DNA of 64,000 nt from contig NZ_CP014796.1 in the NCBI RefSeq assembly GCF_001969385.1, forward strand, positions 1,753,501 to 1,817,500. The letters are read 5' to 3'. The notes below the pieces were generated by a model. It worked only from the letters and a program-made list of their open reading frames with translations, was not told the DNA's origin and made no database searches. A program made the position numbers and the translations under genes. This stretch comes from Salipiger profundus (lineage in GTDB: Bacteria; Pseudomonadota; Alphaproteobacteria; Rhodobacterales; Rhodobacteraceae). Shown piece by piece: positions 52,466 through 61,503 of this stretch (position 1 is the first letter of the stretch; every line of letters starts with the position of its first letter).

Positions 52466-53023
52466 TCAGCGCAGCTTCAGGGCCAGAGCCGTCGCGCCGA
52501 TTCCCGAACTCACGAGGTCGACCCCGAGGAAGAGGCCGAGGAGGCCTCCGGCGGCGTGCGGAACGGCAAGCACAACGGCGATGCCGAGACCGAACGACAC
52601 GACGCCCGACGCGACCATCCAGCCCCAGCCACGGCGCGCTCGGAGGTGCAGGCCCAGCCAGATGCGCAGCACACCCATGGCGAGGAAAAATCCCGCGATC
52701 AGCAGGGTCAGCGAGACGATACCGGCCAGTGGATTGGCGAGCAGCGAGATCCCGAAGGCCAGGATGAGCAGCCCGAGAATGGCGGAGACAAGCCGCGCCC
52801 CGCGTGAGCCGGTGTCCTGAAACGCGATCCAGAGCTGCACGATGCCACCCAGCGTCAGGATGCTTCCCGCGATGGCGACGGCGGTCAGGGAGGCTGCGAA
52901 GGGTTTGATGAAGGCCATGAGGCCACCGACGATCAGCAGGGCGCCAAGAATGAGGATCCAGCGCCAGTCGGGTCCGGGAGGGGAGCGTCGCGCAGGCCCG
53001 CGACCTGGGGGATGTTCGGGCAT
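52466..53023 (-). CDS. HdeD-family membrane protein (DUF308)
   Basis: A 185-residue protein with six transmembrane segments in three pairs, beginning WILILGALLIVGGLMAFIKP and containing GILTLGGIVQLWIAF-like and LLIAGFFLAMGVLRIWLGL segments typical of DUF308/HdeD acid-resistance proteins. A proline/arginine-rich N-terminus of about 30 residues is cytoplasmic. The ATG at 53023 has AAGGAGA upstream. Its function in this group is not established. It is convergent with mipZ, three bases apart. Confidence 0.85.
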   Translation of the reverse strand: MPEHPPGRGPARRSPPGPDWRWILILGALLIVGGLMAFIKPFAASLTAVAIAGSILTLGGIVQLWIAFQDTGSRGARLVSAILGLLILAFGISLLANPLAGIVSLTLLIAGFFLAMGVLRIWLGLHLRARRGWGWMVASGVVSFGLGIAVVLAVPHAAGGLLGLFLGVDLVSSGIGATALALKLR

Positions 53024-53250
53024 TCGACGTCTCCTTCTACTGGAGGGAGAACATGCCTGCGTCACAGCGGGTTCCATCGCATTCCCGCGACTGGAGGGTG
53101 GCGGGCCGCCCTGACTGATTAATGCCGGTCCAGTGGCAGGCTTGGCCCGGGCTGGGCGGAATGCGCACAGCCGGCACGAATCCGGCGGGCATTCGTTGGC
53201 CCACGAGCGAATTTAACGCCTCTTTAACCAAACTGCGGTTGGTTGGCCTC

Positions 53251-53649
53251 ATGCGGTTTTTAACGGTTTTCCTGATGTGTTTTCCCTTGGCCTGCAGCAT
53301 GGCGGGCCCCGGGTTTCGTGGCGTCACTCCGGTGACGCGCGAGGTCGAGGGCTCGCGTTTCCTGCTGCGGGTCAAGGACCGCATGGCCGAGGTGACGCGG
53401 ACCAGCTTCGAGTTTCCGGCGCGCTTCGGCCCGATCTCCGAGCGGGCGCAGAAGGCGGTTCACCTTGAAACCGGCTGCGAACCCGAATGGGTGACGGGCG
53501 ATCCTGCGATGATGGTGATGGGCCTGTCCTGCAACGGCGAGCCGGCACCCCCCGAACCTCGCAACCGGAGCATAAGCTGCGAGATCTTCGATGCCGTCTA
53601 CAGCGAGCGGTTCGGTGGCAGCGCGGCGGTGGAATGCACGCAGTGGTGA
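53251..53649 (+). CDS. Putative lipoprotein of unknown function
   Basis: A 132-residue protein starting MRFLTVFLMCFPLACSMAGPG: a short signal peptide with a lipobox (PLAC), so Cys is probably lipidated. The mature part has several Cys residues (TGCEPEW, LSCNGE, ISCEIF, VECTQW) that could form two disulfides. I do not recognise a family. An in-frame ATG at 53122 would give a longer, unlikely leader. It is convergent with the GNAT gene, three bases apart. Confidence 0.7.
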   Translation: MRFLTVFLMCFPLACSMAGPGFRGVTPVTREVEGSRFLLRVKDRMAEVTRTSFEFPARFGPISERAQKAVHLETGCEPEWVTGDPAMMVMGLSCNGEPAPPEPRNRSISCEIFDAVYSERFGGSAAVECTQW

Positions 53650-53652
53650 CGA

Positions 53653-54111
53653 TCAGGCGTCGACCGGTTTCTCGTAGAACAGGCTCGAGGCGTTTTCCTG
53701 GTAGGGGCCAAACGCCGGACGGCGCGTGAAGCCCTGGCGTTCGTAGAGCGCCACGGCCGCGTCGAGCCGGTCGCCGGTTTCGAGCCGCAGGAGCGGCAGC
53801 CCTTCCTCGCGGGCCGTGCGCTCGAGATGCAGAAGCAGCCGCCTTGCGACCCCGATTCCGCGCGCCTCGGGGGCGACGAACATCGACTTTACCTCGCCGT
53901 AGCCATCGCGGCGGGCGAGGGCGGCGCAGCCGAGCAACTCACCGCACTCTTCCGCGCCGTAGAGGGTCACCCCCTCGGCGCAGAGGCCGTCGATATCGAG
54001 AAAATGGTTCTCGTCAGGCGGAAACAGCGCGTTCATCAGCGCGTGGCTCTCGGTCAGAAGAGCGGTCGCGCGCGGATCGCGGGGCGACACGGGACGTATG
54101 GCAAGCGGCAT
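53653..54111 (-). CDS. GNAT family N-acetyltransferase
   Basis: A 152-residue GNAT enzyme: IRPVSPRDPRATALLTE at the start, EVKSMFVAPEARGIGVARRLLLHLE as the acetyl-CoA site, LRLETGDRLDAAVALYERQGFTRRPAFGPY at the end. The FGPYxxNPxS-like end (FGPYQENASSLFYEK) is typical of a PhnO/YsnE-like group. The ATG at 54111 gives the shortest complete fold. Substrate unknown. Confidence 0.88.
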   Translation of the reverse strand: MPLAIRPVSPRDPRATALLTESHALMNALFPPDENHFLDIDGLCAEGVTLYGAEECGELLGCAALARRDGYGEVKSMFVAPEARGIGVARRLLLHLERTAREEGLPLLRLETGDRLDAAVALYERQGFTRRPAFGPYQENASSLFYEKPVDA

Positions 54112-54269
54112 GGGGCAGCTCCTCGCAAGCCTGATGATCAAAAGCGCTAACATGCAAAACGTCAAGATGGCGTTTCGGCCTATAGTGCCGCAATATCTTG
54201 TGGATAATAGGCAAGGCTCCGCGATATCCAGAGCAAAGCGTTTGACGAGCCCCCGGCAGCACCGGCAAA

Positions 54270-57200
54270 ATGCCCGGAAAACCGGAATCAGGGCAGTCCA
54301 TCTTGCTATTCTCGCGCCTCAGGCTGACAGGCTTCAAGAGCTTTGTCGATCCGACCGATCTTGTCATTTCGGACGGGCTGACCGGTGTCGTCGGCCCGAA
54401 CGGCTGCGGCAAGTCCAACCTGCTCGAAGCGTTGCGCTGGGTGATGGGCGAGACCCGCGCCAAGGCGATGCGCGGCGCCGGCATGGAAGATGTGATCTTC
54501 GCGGGCACCACCTCGCGCCCCGCACGCAATTTCGCCGAAGTCAGCCTGACCATCGACAACTCCAACAGGCTCGCGCCTTCGGGGTTCAACGACAGCGACC
54601 AGCTCGAGATCGTCCGCCGCATCACCCGTGACGTGGGCTCGGCGTACAAGGCCAACAGCAAGGACGTGCGCGCCCGCGACGTGCAGATGCTCTTCGCCGA
54701 TGCCTCGACCGGGGCGCATTCGCCCGCGCTGGTCCGGCAGGGGCAGATCTCCGAACTGATCAACGCCAAGCCGAAGAACCGCCGCCGCATCCTCGAGGAA
54801 GCCGCCGGCATCTCGGGACTCTACCAGCGCCGCCACGAGGCCGAGCTGAAGCTCAACAACACTGAGGCCAACCTGCTGCGTGTCGACGACGTGATCGAGC
54901 AGCTCGCCGGCCAGCTCGGCCAGCTCGAACGGCAGGCGAAGCAGGCAGCCCGCTACCGCGCCATCGGGACCGACCTGCGCCGGGCCGAGGGGATGCTGCT
55001 CTACCGTCGCTGGCAGGAGGCCGATGCCGCCCGTCTTGTCGCCGAGACCGGCCACCGCGAGACCGTCAGTGCTGCTGCGCAGGCGGAAAGCGCCGCGCGG
55101 GCCGCTGCCGAACTGCGCGCCGGGCAGGAGGAAACGCTGCCGCCTTTGCGCGAGGAAGAGGCCATCGCCGCCGCCATCCTCCAGCGTCTCACGGTGCAGC
55201 GCGACGCGCTGGCCGAGCAGGAGGTCCGCGCCGCCGACACCATCACCGCGCTCACCCGCCGGATCGAGCAGATGAGCCGCGACATGGAACGCGAAGCCGG
55301 GCTCAATCACGATGCCGGCGAATCCATCGCCGCGCTCGAAAGCGAGGCGCGCGCGCTCGAGACCGCCGGCGAGGGTCACGACGACCGGCTCGCCGAGGCC
55401 GCCGAGGCCGCGAGCGAGGCCTCGGCCATGCTACAGGCGCGCGAGGCGGATCTGTCGCAGCGCACCGAGGATGTCGCCCGGCTTGCTGCCCGCCACCAGT
55501 CTGCCCATCGCTTCCTGTCCGATGCCCGTCGCACGCTCGACCGCCACGACGGTGAGGCAGCGAAGGCGCGCGAGGCGCTCACGGCCGCGAAGCAGACGCT
55601 GGAAACCACCACCGAGGCGGTGACCGGCGCGCGCGATCATGCCGAGGAGGCGCAGGAGATGGCCGAGCGCGCCGAGGAGCTTCTCACGGGGGCCGACGCC
55701 GCGCGCACCGAGACGCAATCTCGGGAAGCCGAGGCCCGGGCCGAGCGCTCCGAGGCAGAGGGCGAACAGAGCGCGCTCAGCGCCGAAGTGTCCGCGCTCG
55801 CCCGCCTTCTCGACCGCGACACCGCCGAGGGTGGCCAGGTGCTTGACCTCCTGCAGGTCGAACATGGCTTCGAAAAGGCGCTCGGCGCGGCGCTTGCCGA
55901 CGACTTGCGCGCGCCTGAAGTGGCGTCCGACGGTCCGACCGGCTGGGCGGTTCTGCCACCCTACGACACGCCCCAGCCGCTGCCCGACGGCGTGAGCGCG
56001 CTCACGGCGCATGTCTCGGTGCCCGGGGTGCTCGCGCGTCGGATGGGCCAGATCGGCCTTGTCACCTCCGAGGAGGGCTCCCGCCTGCAGCCGCTCCTGA
56101 AGCCGGGCCAGCGCCTGGTGAGCCGCGACGGCGATCTCTGGCGCTGGGATGGCTACCGGGCGTGGGCCGAGGATGCGCCCTCGGCTGCGGCGCTGCGGCT
56201 GGAGCAACTCAACAAGCTCGAGGCCCTGAAGCAGGAGCTGTCCGGCGTCTCTGCTCGCGTCGACGCGGCGCGCGCGACGCATGAGGCGCTCGTGGCGCGT
56301 CTCGCCGAACTGACCGAGGCCGACCGTGCCGCCCGCGAGGCCCGGCGCGAGGCAGACCAGCGCCTGAACGAGGCGGTGCGCGCGATGAACCGTGCCGAGG
56401 CCGACCGCGACATGGCCGAGGGCAGGCTCGAGAGCCTCGCGATGACCGTGAAGCGCCACGAGGACGAGGCCACCACCGCCCGCCAGCAACTGCTCGAGGC
56501 CGAGCGTGCGGTGGGTGATCTCGACGACCTCGAGGCCACTCGCGCCGAGGTAGAGGACCTCAAGGTCACGGTCGAGGCCGCGCGGATGACGATGATGGCC
56601 CGCCGCTCTGCGCATGACGAGCTGCGCCGCGAGGGCGACGCCCGCAAGGCGCGCCTCCAGCAGGTCACCAAGGATCTCGCGGGCTGGCGGCACCGGCTCG
56701 AAACCGCCGAGAAGCGCAGCAGCGAGTTGTCGGAACGCAGGGCCGCCGCCGAAGCCGAACTGTCCGAGGCCAGGACGGTGCCCGAAGACCTCGCCGCCCG
56801 CCGCGAGGAGCTGGGCGGCTCCATCGCCGAGGCCGAGACCCGCAAGGCCGCCGCCGGAGAGGCCTTGCACGCCGCCGAAGAGGCGCTGCGGGCCACCATC
56901 GTCGCCGAGCGCGATGCCGAACGCGCGGCCTCGGATGCGCGCGAGGCACGGGCCCGCGCCGAGGCCCGGCTCGAAGCCGCGCGCGAGACCGTGGATGCCG
57001 CCGCCGAACGCATCGCGGACGAGCAGGACACCACGCCTTCGAAGCTGCTCGAGCGGCTCGACATCGCGCCCGAGGACATGGGCGCGTCCGAGCAGATCGA
57101 GTCCGAGGTGAACCGCCTGAAGCGCCAGCGCGACTCGCTGGGCGCGGTCAACCTGCGTGCCGAGGAGGACGCCCGCGAGGTCCGGGAAGAGCACGACCTG

Positions 57201-57758
57201 CTGGTCTCCGAGAAGCAGGACCTCGAAGAGGCGGTGAAGACGCTGCGCTCCGGCATCGCCTCGCTCAACCGCGAGGGCCGCGAGCGCCTGCTGACCGCCT
57301 TCGAGCAGGTGAACAGCAACTTCTCGATGCTCTTCACCCATCTCTTCAACGGCGGCGAGGCAAACCTCGTCATGGTCGAGAGCGACGACCCGCTCGAGGC
57401 CGGGCTCGAGATCATGTGCCAGCCGCCGGGCAAGAAGCTGTCGACGCTGTCGCTGCTCTCGGGCGGCGAGCAGACGCTGACGGCGCTGGCGCTGATCTTC
57501 GCTGTGTTCCTCGCCAACCCCGCGCCGATCTGCGTGCTCGACGAGGTCGACGCGCCGCTCGACGACGCCAACGTGACCCGCTTCTGCGACCTGCTCGACG
57601 AGATGTGCCGCCGCACCGAGACGCGCTTCCTCATCATCACCCACCACGCGGTGACGATGGCCCGGATGGACCGTCTCTACGGCGTCACCATGCAGGAACA
57701 GGGTGTCTCGCAGCTGGTCTCTGTGGACCTCAAGAAGGCCGAGAGAATGGTCGCCTGA
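54270..57758 (+). CDS. smc: Chromosome segregation protein SMC
   Basis: A full-length SMC ATPase (about 1150 residues) that, with ScpAB, organises newly replicated chromosomes. N-terminal head with Walker A GPNGCGKSN; two long coiled coils very rich in Ala, Glu and Arg; a hinge domain at about residues 510-640 (EHGFEKALGAALADDL, DGPTGWAVLPPY); C-terminal head with signature LSGGEQTLTALAL and Walker B VLDEVDAPLDD. The ATG at 54270 has no good ribosome-binding site; a TTG at 54303 (MLFSRLRLTGFKSF) gives the N-terminus usual for the family and may be the true start. Confidence 0.95.
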   Translation: MPGKPESGQSILLFSRLRLTGFKSFVDPTDLVISDGLTGVVGPNGCGKSNLLEALRWVMGETRAKAMRGAGMEDVIFAGTTSRPARNFAEVSLTIDNSNRLAPSGFNDSDQLEIVRRITRDVGSAYKANSKDVRARDVQMLFADASTGAHSPALVRQGQISELINAKPKNRRRILEEAAGISGLYQRRHEAELKLNNTEANLLRVDDVIEQLAGQLGQLERQAKQAARYRAIGTDLRRAEGMLLYRRWQEADAARLVAETGHRETVSAAAQAESAARAAAELRAGQEETLPPLREEEAIAAAILQRLTVQRDALAEQEVRAADTITALTRRIEQMSRDMEREAGLNHDAGESIAALESEARALETAGEGHDDRLAEAAEAASEASAMLQAREADLSQRTEDVARLAARHQSAHRFLSDARRTLDRHDGEAAKAREALTAAKQTLETTTEAVTGARDHAEEAQEMAERAEELLTGADAARTETQSREAEARAERSEAEGEQSALSAEVSALARLLDRDTAEGGQVLDLLQVEHGFEKALGAALADDLRAPEVASDGPTGWAVLPPYDTPQPLPDGVSALTAHVSVPGVLARRMGQIGLVTSEEGSRLQPLLKPGQRLVSRDGDLWRWDGYRAWAEDAPSAAALRLEQLNKLEALKQELSGVSARVDAARATHEALVARLAELTEADRAAREARREADQRLNEAVRAMNRAEADRDMAEGRLESLAMTVKRHEDEATTARQQLLEAERAVGDLDDLEATRAEVEDLKVTVEAARMTMMARRSAHDELRREGDARKARLQQVTKDLAGWRHRLETAEKRSSELSERRAAAEAELSEARTVPEDLAARREELGGSIAEAETRKAAAGEALHAAEEALRATIVAERDAERAASDAREARARAEARLEAARETVDAAAERIADEQDTTPSKLLERLDIAPEDMGASEQIESEVNRLKRQRDSLGAVNLRAEEDAREVREEHDLLVSEKQDLEEAVKTLRSGIASLNREGRERLLTAFEQVNSNFSMLFTHLFNGGEANLVMVESDDPLEAGLEIMCQPPGKKLSTLSLLSGGEQTLTALALIFAVFLANPAPICVLDEVDAPLDDANVTRFCDLLDEMCRRTETRFLIITHHAVTMARMDRLYGVTMQEQGVSQLVSVDLKKAERMVA

Positions 57759-58119
57759 CCCGACGCGGCGCCGCTCGAGGTGCCGGAAGGTCTCGTCGTG
57801 CCGCACGCGCCCTGCGGCTGTCGGACAGGCCAAAGAATGCAGGCCCCGGCCGTGCGCCTCACGTGTGGCGGTACCGCCGCCCTCGCGCACCGCGCTGTCC
57901 GCCTCGCGGGAAAGACGCTGTCCGTGCTTTGGCCAGCACGAACGCACTACGCGAACCGGCGTGCGCCGATGCGCCGAATTGCAAAGGCTCGGTGGCCCGT
58001 CCCCAAGGCCCTGCCCACCGAGATGCTCCCGTGGGACGCCGGGGGCAGGGCGCCACGGCCCGCTCTTCTTCTCTTTGAAAATACCGCGGGGGTCCGGGGG
58101 CTGGCCCCCGGCTTCGGCG
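57759..58119. other. Convergent intergenic region after smc
   Basis: About 360 bases between smc (+) and the deaminase gene (-). It contains an inverted repeat CTCGGTGG/CCACCGAG at 57988-57995 and 58015-58022, and ends in the GC-rich repeat element at 58061-58112. No gene is apparent; frames present are arginine-rich. Confidence 0.5.
58061..58112 (-). repeat. GC-rich dispersed repeat, copy A
   Basis: A short element with the pattern AATACCGCGGGGGT then CCGGGGGCTGGCCCCCGG, the second part being a hairpin of seven GC pairs around a four-base loop (58096-58113). The inverse complement, with few changes, recurs at 61428-61474. Such elements often act as bidirectional terminators or mRNA 3'-end stabilisers; here it lies at the 3' end of the deaminase gene. 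Confidence 0.7.
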
Positions 58120-59409
58120 TTACCCCTCCGTCACCGCGTGCCGCCGGCGCACCGTGCCCGGACGCCCCGGCAAGGCAAGCCGTGCATCGTTGCGGGCCTG
58201 CCGCGACACCACCTTGCCCTTCGAGATCACGCAGAGCCGGTCGGGCCGCAGCCGCAGCGCCTCGATCGGGTCGCCGGCATCGAGCACCACCAGCGAACCG
58301 GTGTTGCCCTCCGCCAGCCCGTAGCCCTCGAGATGCAGGATCTTCGCGTTCTCCTCGGTCACCATGGCGAAGCAGCGTGCCATCTCCTGCGGCGAGGTCA
58401 TCTGCGCCACGTGCAGCCCCATGAAGGCCACGTCGAGCATGTCGGCGGTGCCGAGCGAATACCACGGATCGCGCACGCAGTCCTGCCCCCAGCCCACGGT
58501 GATGCCATGGGCCTGCATCTCCTTCACCCGCGTCAGCCCGCGCCGCTTGGGGTAGCTGTCGTGCCGCCCCTGCAGCGTGATGTTGATGAGCGGATTGGGG
58601 ATCGCCGCGATCTTTGCCTCGGCGATCAGCGGCAGCAGCTTGCTGACGTAGTAGTTGTCCATCGAGTGCATCGAGGTCAGGTGCGAGCCCGCAACGCGCC
58701 CCTGCAGCCCCAGCCGCTGTGTCTCGAAGGCCAGCGCCTCGATGTGGCGCGACATCGGGTCGTCGGTCTCGTCGCAATGCAGGTCGACCAGCAGGCCCCG
58801 CTCGGCGGCAATCTCGCAAAGCTCGCGGACCGAGTCGGCGCCATCGGCCATGGTGCGCTCGAAATGCGGGATGCCACCCACCACGTCGACGCCCATGTCG
58901 AGCGCGCGGATCGTGTTCGCCCGCGCGGTCGGGTCGCGGTAGAAGCCATCCTGCGGAAAGGCCACGAGCTGCAGGTCGAGATAGGGTTTCACCGCCTCGC
59001 GCACGTGCAGCAGTGCCTCGACGCCCTTTAGACTGTCGTCGCAGGTGTCGACGTGACTGCGCACCGCCAGCAGGCCCATGCTCACCGCCCAGTCGCAATA
59101 GGCCAGCGCCCGGTCGACCATCTCGTCGACCGTGGCTTCCCGTTTCAGCTCGCCCCAGAGCGCGATGCCCTCGAGCAGCGTGCCGGAGGCGTTGATGCGC
59201 GGCGTGCCGTAGCTGAGCGTCGCATCCATGTGGAAATGCGGATCGACGAAGGGCGGCGCCACGAGGTCGCCGGTGGCGTCGATCACCTCGCCGGCCTCGC
59301 TGCCGGAAAGGTCTCCCATGGCGGCGATCAGGCCGCCCGTGATGCCGATGTCCTTGACGGTGCCATCGGGCAGGGTGCCGCCTTTGACGAGAATGTCGAA
59401 CGTGGCCAT
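58120..59409 (-). CDS. Cytosine deaminase-like amidohydrolase
   Basis: A 429-residue metal-dependent hydrolase of the CodA group. Metal ligands are His58 and His60 (DPHFHMDA), a later LHCDET and the Asp in GWGQDCVRDPWYSLG, which parallels the CodA active site. CodA converts cytosine to uracil; relatives act on isocytosine, creatinine or other N-heterocycles. The ATG at 59409 overlaps the permease stop by one base, so the enzyme is made with the importer and probably acts on the imported compound. Confidence 0.88.
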   Translation of the reverse strand: MATFDILVKGGTLPDGTVKDIGITGGLIAAMGDLSGSEAGEVIDATGDLVAPPFVDPHFHMDATLSYGTPRINASGTLLEGIALWGELKREATVDEMVDRALAYCDWAVSMGLLAVRSHVDTCDDSLKGVEALLHVREAVKPYLDLQLVAFPQDGFYRDPTARANTIRALDMGVDVVGGIPHFERTMADGADSVRELCEIAAERGLLVDLHCDETDDPMSRHIEALAFETQRLGLQGRVAGSHLTSMHSMDNYYVSKLLPLIAEAKIAAIPNPLINITLQGRHDSYPKRRGLTRVKEMQAHGITVGWGQDCVRDPWYSLGTADMLDVAFMGLHVAQMTSPQEMARCFAMVTEENAKILHLEGYGLAEGNTGSLVVLDAGDPIEALRLRPDRLCVISKGKVVSRQARNDARLALPGRPGTVRRRHAVTEG

Positions 59410-60356
59410 CAGCGGTCTCCGCGGTTGAAGGGGGTCATCAGCGCCGCGGGCACCTCGGCCCGGCGCGACATCAGGAAAAGGGCGAGGATCGACAGGACAT
59501 AGGGGATCATCAGGAACACCTGGTAGGGGATCACCTGCCCGAGGCCGGTCTGCTGCAGGCGGATCTGCAGCGCGTCGAAGCCCGCGAAGAGCAGCGCGCC
59601 GAGCAGCGCCTTGCCGGGCTTCCACGCGCCGAAGACGACCAGCGCGATGCAGATCCAGCCCCGCCCGTTGACCATCTCGAAGAAGAAGCTCGAGAAGGCC
59701 GACATGGTGAGGAACGCGCCGCCCACAGCCATCAGCCCGGAGCCGACGATCACCGCGCCCATGCGGATCGCCGCGACCGAAAGCCCCTGCGCCTCGACCG
59801 CCTGCGGGTTCTCGCCCGCGGCGCGCAGCGCCAGCCCCAGCGGGGTGCGGTAGAGCACGAAGGCCACCAGCGCGACGCAGGCGAAGGCCGCCCATGTGAG
59901 GGCCGTCTGCGAGAACAGCGCGTCGCCGAGCCACGGCAGATCGGACAGGCCGGGGATGTGCAGCGGCTGGAAGGGCTCGATGCGGGGCGGGTTGGTGACC
60001 TCCGGGAGCGCGAGGCGATAGGCATAATAGGCTGAGGACGTGGCCAGAAGGGTGATCCCCAGCCCCACCACGTGCTGCGACAGGCCGAAGGGCACCGTCA
60101 GCAGCGCGTGCAGCGCGCCGAAGGCCATGCCCGCCAGCATCGCCACCGCCACCCCGAGCCACAACCCGCCGCCGGCGTAGACCGCCATCCAGCCGGCGAA
60201 GGCGCCAACGACCATGATGCCCTCGATCCCGAGGTTCAGCACGCCGGCGCGCTCGCAGATCAGCTCGCCCATGGTGGCGAAGATCAGCGGCGAGGCGATG
60301 CGCAGGATCGCGGCCCAGAAACTCGCCGAGATCAGGATATCGACGATCTCGGTCAT
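59409..60356 (-). CDS. BMP-type nucleoside ABC transporter permease (second subunit)
   Basis: A 315-residue permease with about eight hydrophobic segments. LNLGIEGIMVVGAFAGW near the N-terminus and LRAAGENPQAVEAQGLSV in the middle are characteristic of the branched-chain/nucleoside permease family (YufQ/NupQ). It overlaps the other permease gene by four bases and the deaminase gene by one. Confidence 0.94.
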   Translation of the reverse strand: MTEIVDILISASFWAAILRIASPLIFATMGELICERAGVLNLGIEGIMVVGAFAGWMAVYAGGGLWLGVAVAMLAGMAFGALHALLTVPFGLSQHVVGLGITLLATSSAYYAYRLALPEVTNPPRIEPFQPLHIPGLSDLPWLGDALFSQTALTWAAFACVALVAFVLYRTPLGLALRAAGENPQAVEAQGLSVAAIRMGAVIVGSGLMAVGGAFLTMSAFSSFFFEMVNGRGWICIALVVFGAWKPGKALLGALLFAGFDALQIRLQQTGLGQVIPYQVFLMIPYVLSILALFLMSRRAEVPAALMTPFNRGDR

Positions 60357-61399
60357 CCGCGCACCACCCGGAAGCGTGTCAGCAGGATCGCCAGAACCAT
60401 GAACAGCAGCGCCGCCGCGAGCAGGATGTCGGCGATGTAGGTCGGCACCTCGGCGGCCCGCGACATGCTGTCGGCGCCGACGAAGATGCCCGCGACGAAC
60501 TGCGCCGAAACGACGACGCCCAGTGGGTGCAGCAGTGCCAGCATGGCGACGATGATGCCGGTGTAGCCGAAGCCCGGCGACAGGTCGGCGGTGAGGTTGC
60601 CCTTGAGGCCGGCGACCTCGGAGAAGCCGGCGAGCGCCGCCAGACCGCCCGAGAGCAGCGCGGTCTTGACCAGCACCCGGCCCACCGGGATGCCGGCGAA
60701 GCGTGCCGCCTGCGGGTTGAGGCCGACCGCGCGGATCTCGTAGCCGAGGGTGGTGCGGGTCTGCATGACCCAGACGCCGGCGGCGCAGATCAGCGCCAGC
60801 GCGAAGCCCCAGTGCAGACGCAGCCCCTCGACGATGCGCGGCAGGCGGGCATCGCGGGGCAGGGCGGGGGACTTGGGCCAGCCCATGCCCATCGGGTCCT
60901 TGAGCGGTCCTTCGAGCAGGTAGGAGATGAAGAGCGCCATGATGAAGTTCAGCAGCAGCGTGGTGACCACCTCGTCGACGCCGAGCCGGGTCTTCAGCAG
61001 CACCGGTCCGAGCAGCACCAGCGCGCCCGCGAGGATCGCGGCGACCGCCATCAGCGGCAGTGCCAGCGGCCCCGGAAGCCCCGCCTGCGTGCCGATCAGC
61101 ACTGTCATCAGCGCGCCGGCGTAGAGCTGCGCCTCGGCGCCGATGTTCCAGAGCTTCGCCCGGAAGGCGACGGCGATGGCGAGCCCGGTGAAGATCAGCG
61201 GTGTGGCGCGGTTGAGCGTTTCCAGCGCGGCGAATTTCGACCCCACGGCGCCCTTCACGATCAGTCCGAAGGTCTGCGCCGGGTTGGCCCCGGCGAGCAT
61301 GGCGAGCAGCGCCGCGACGAGCACGGTGGCGGCCACGGCAAGCGCCGGCAGACCCAGCGTGCGGGCATGGGTCGGTGCGGCGATGGGTTCAAGACGCAT
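60353..61399 (-). CDS. BMP-type nucleoside ABC transporter permease (first subunit)
   Basis: A 348-residue permease (YufP/NupP type): KLWNIGAEAQLYAGALM, VDEVVTTLLLNFIMALFISY and IRAVGLNPQAARFAGIPV are family hallmarks. The ATG at 61399 begins MRLEPIAAP; the open frame continues upstream but is not protein-like. It is separated from the ATPase gene by 104 bases that contain the repeat element copy B. Confidence 0.93.
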   Translation of the reverse strand: MRLEPIAAPTHARTLGLPALAVAATVLVAALLAMLAGANPAQTFGLIVKGAVGSKFAALETLNRATPLIFTGLAIAVAFRAKLWNIGAEAQLYAGALMTVLIGTQAGLPGPLALPLMAVAAILAGALVLLGPVLLKTRLGVDEVVTTLLLNFIMALFISYLLEGPLKDPMGMGWPKSPALPRDARLPRIVEGLRLHWGFALALICAAGVWVMQTRTTLGYEIRAVGLNPQAARFAGIPVGRVLVKTALLSGGLAALAGFSEVAGLKGNLTADLSPGFGYTGIIVAMLALLHPLGVVVSAQFVAGIFVGADSMSRAAEVPTYIADILLAAALLFMVLAILLTRFRVVRG

Positions 61400-61427
61400 G
61401 CAGGGCACCCCGCGTGACGGAGGCGGA

Positions 61428-61474
61428 GCGGGGGCCAGCCCCCGCACCCCCGGGATATTTCCGGCCAGAAGAGG
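61428..61474 (+). repeat. GC-rich dispersed repeat, copy B
   Basis: The inverse of copy A at 58061: GGGGGCCAGCCCCCG (hairpin) then CACCCCCGGGATATTTCC. It lies inside the transporter operon, between the ATPase and first permease genes, where it could attenuate transcription or separate expression levels of the subunits. Confidence 0.7.
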
Positions 61475-61503
61475 CCCGGGGCGCGGTCTGCAGGGGACCG
61501 AGG

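Noticed and set aside
55431..57947. Open frame of about 840 codons antisense to smc
   Set aside because: Coiled-coil coding sequence rich in Ala/Glu/Arg codons gives long antisense frames; no motif was found.
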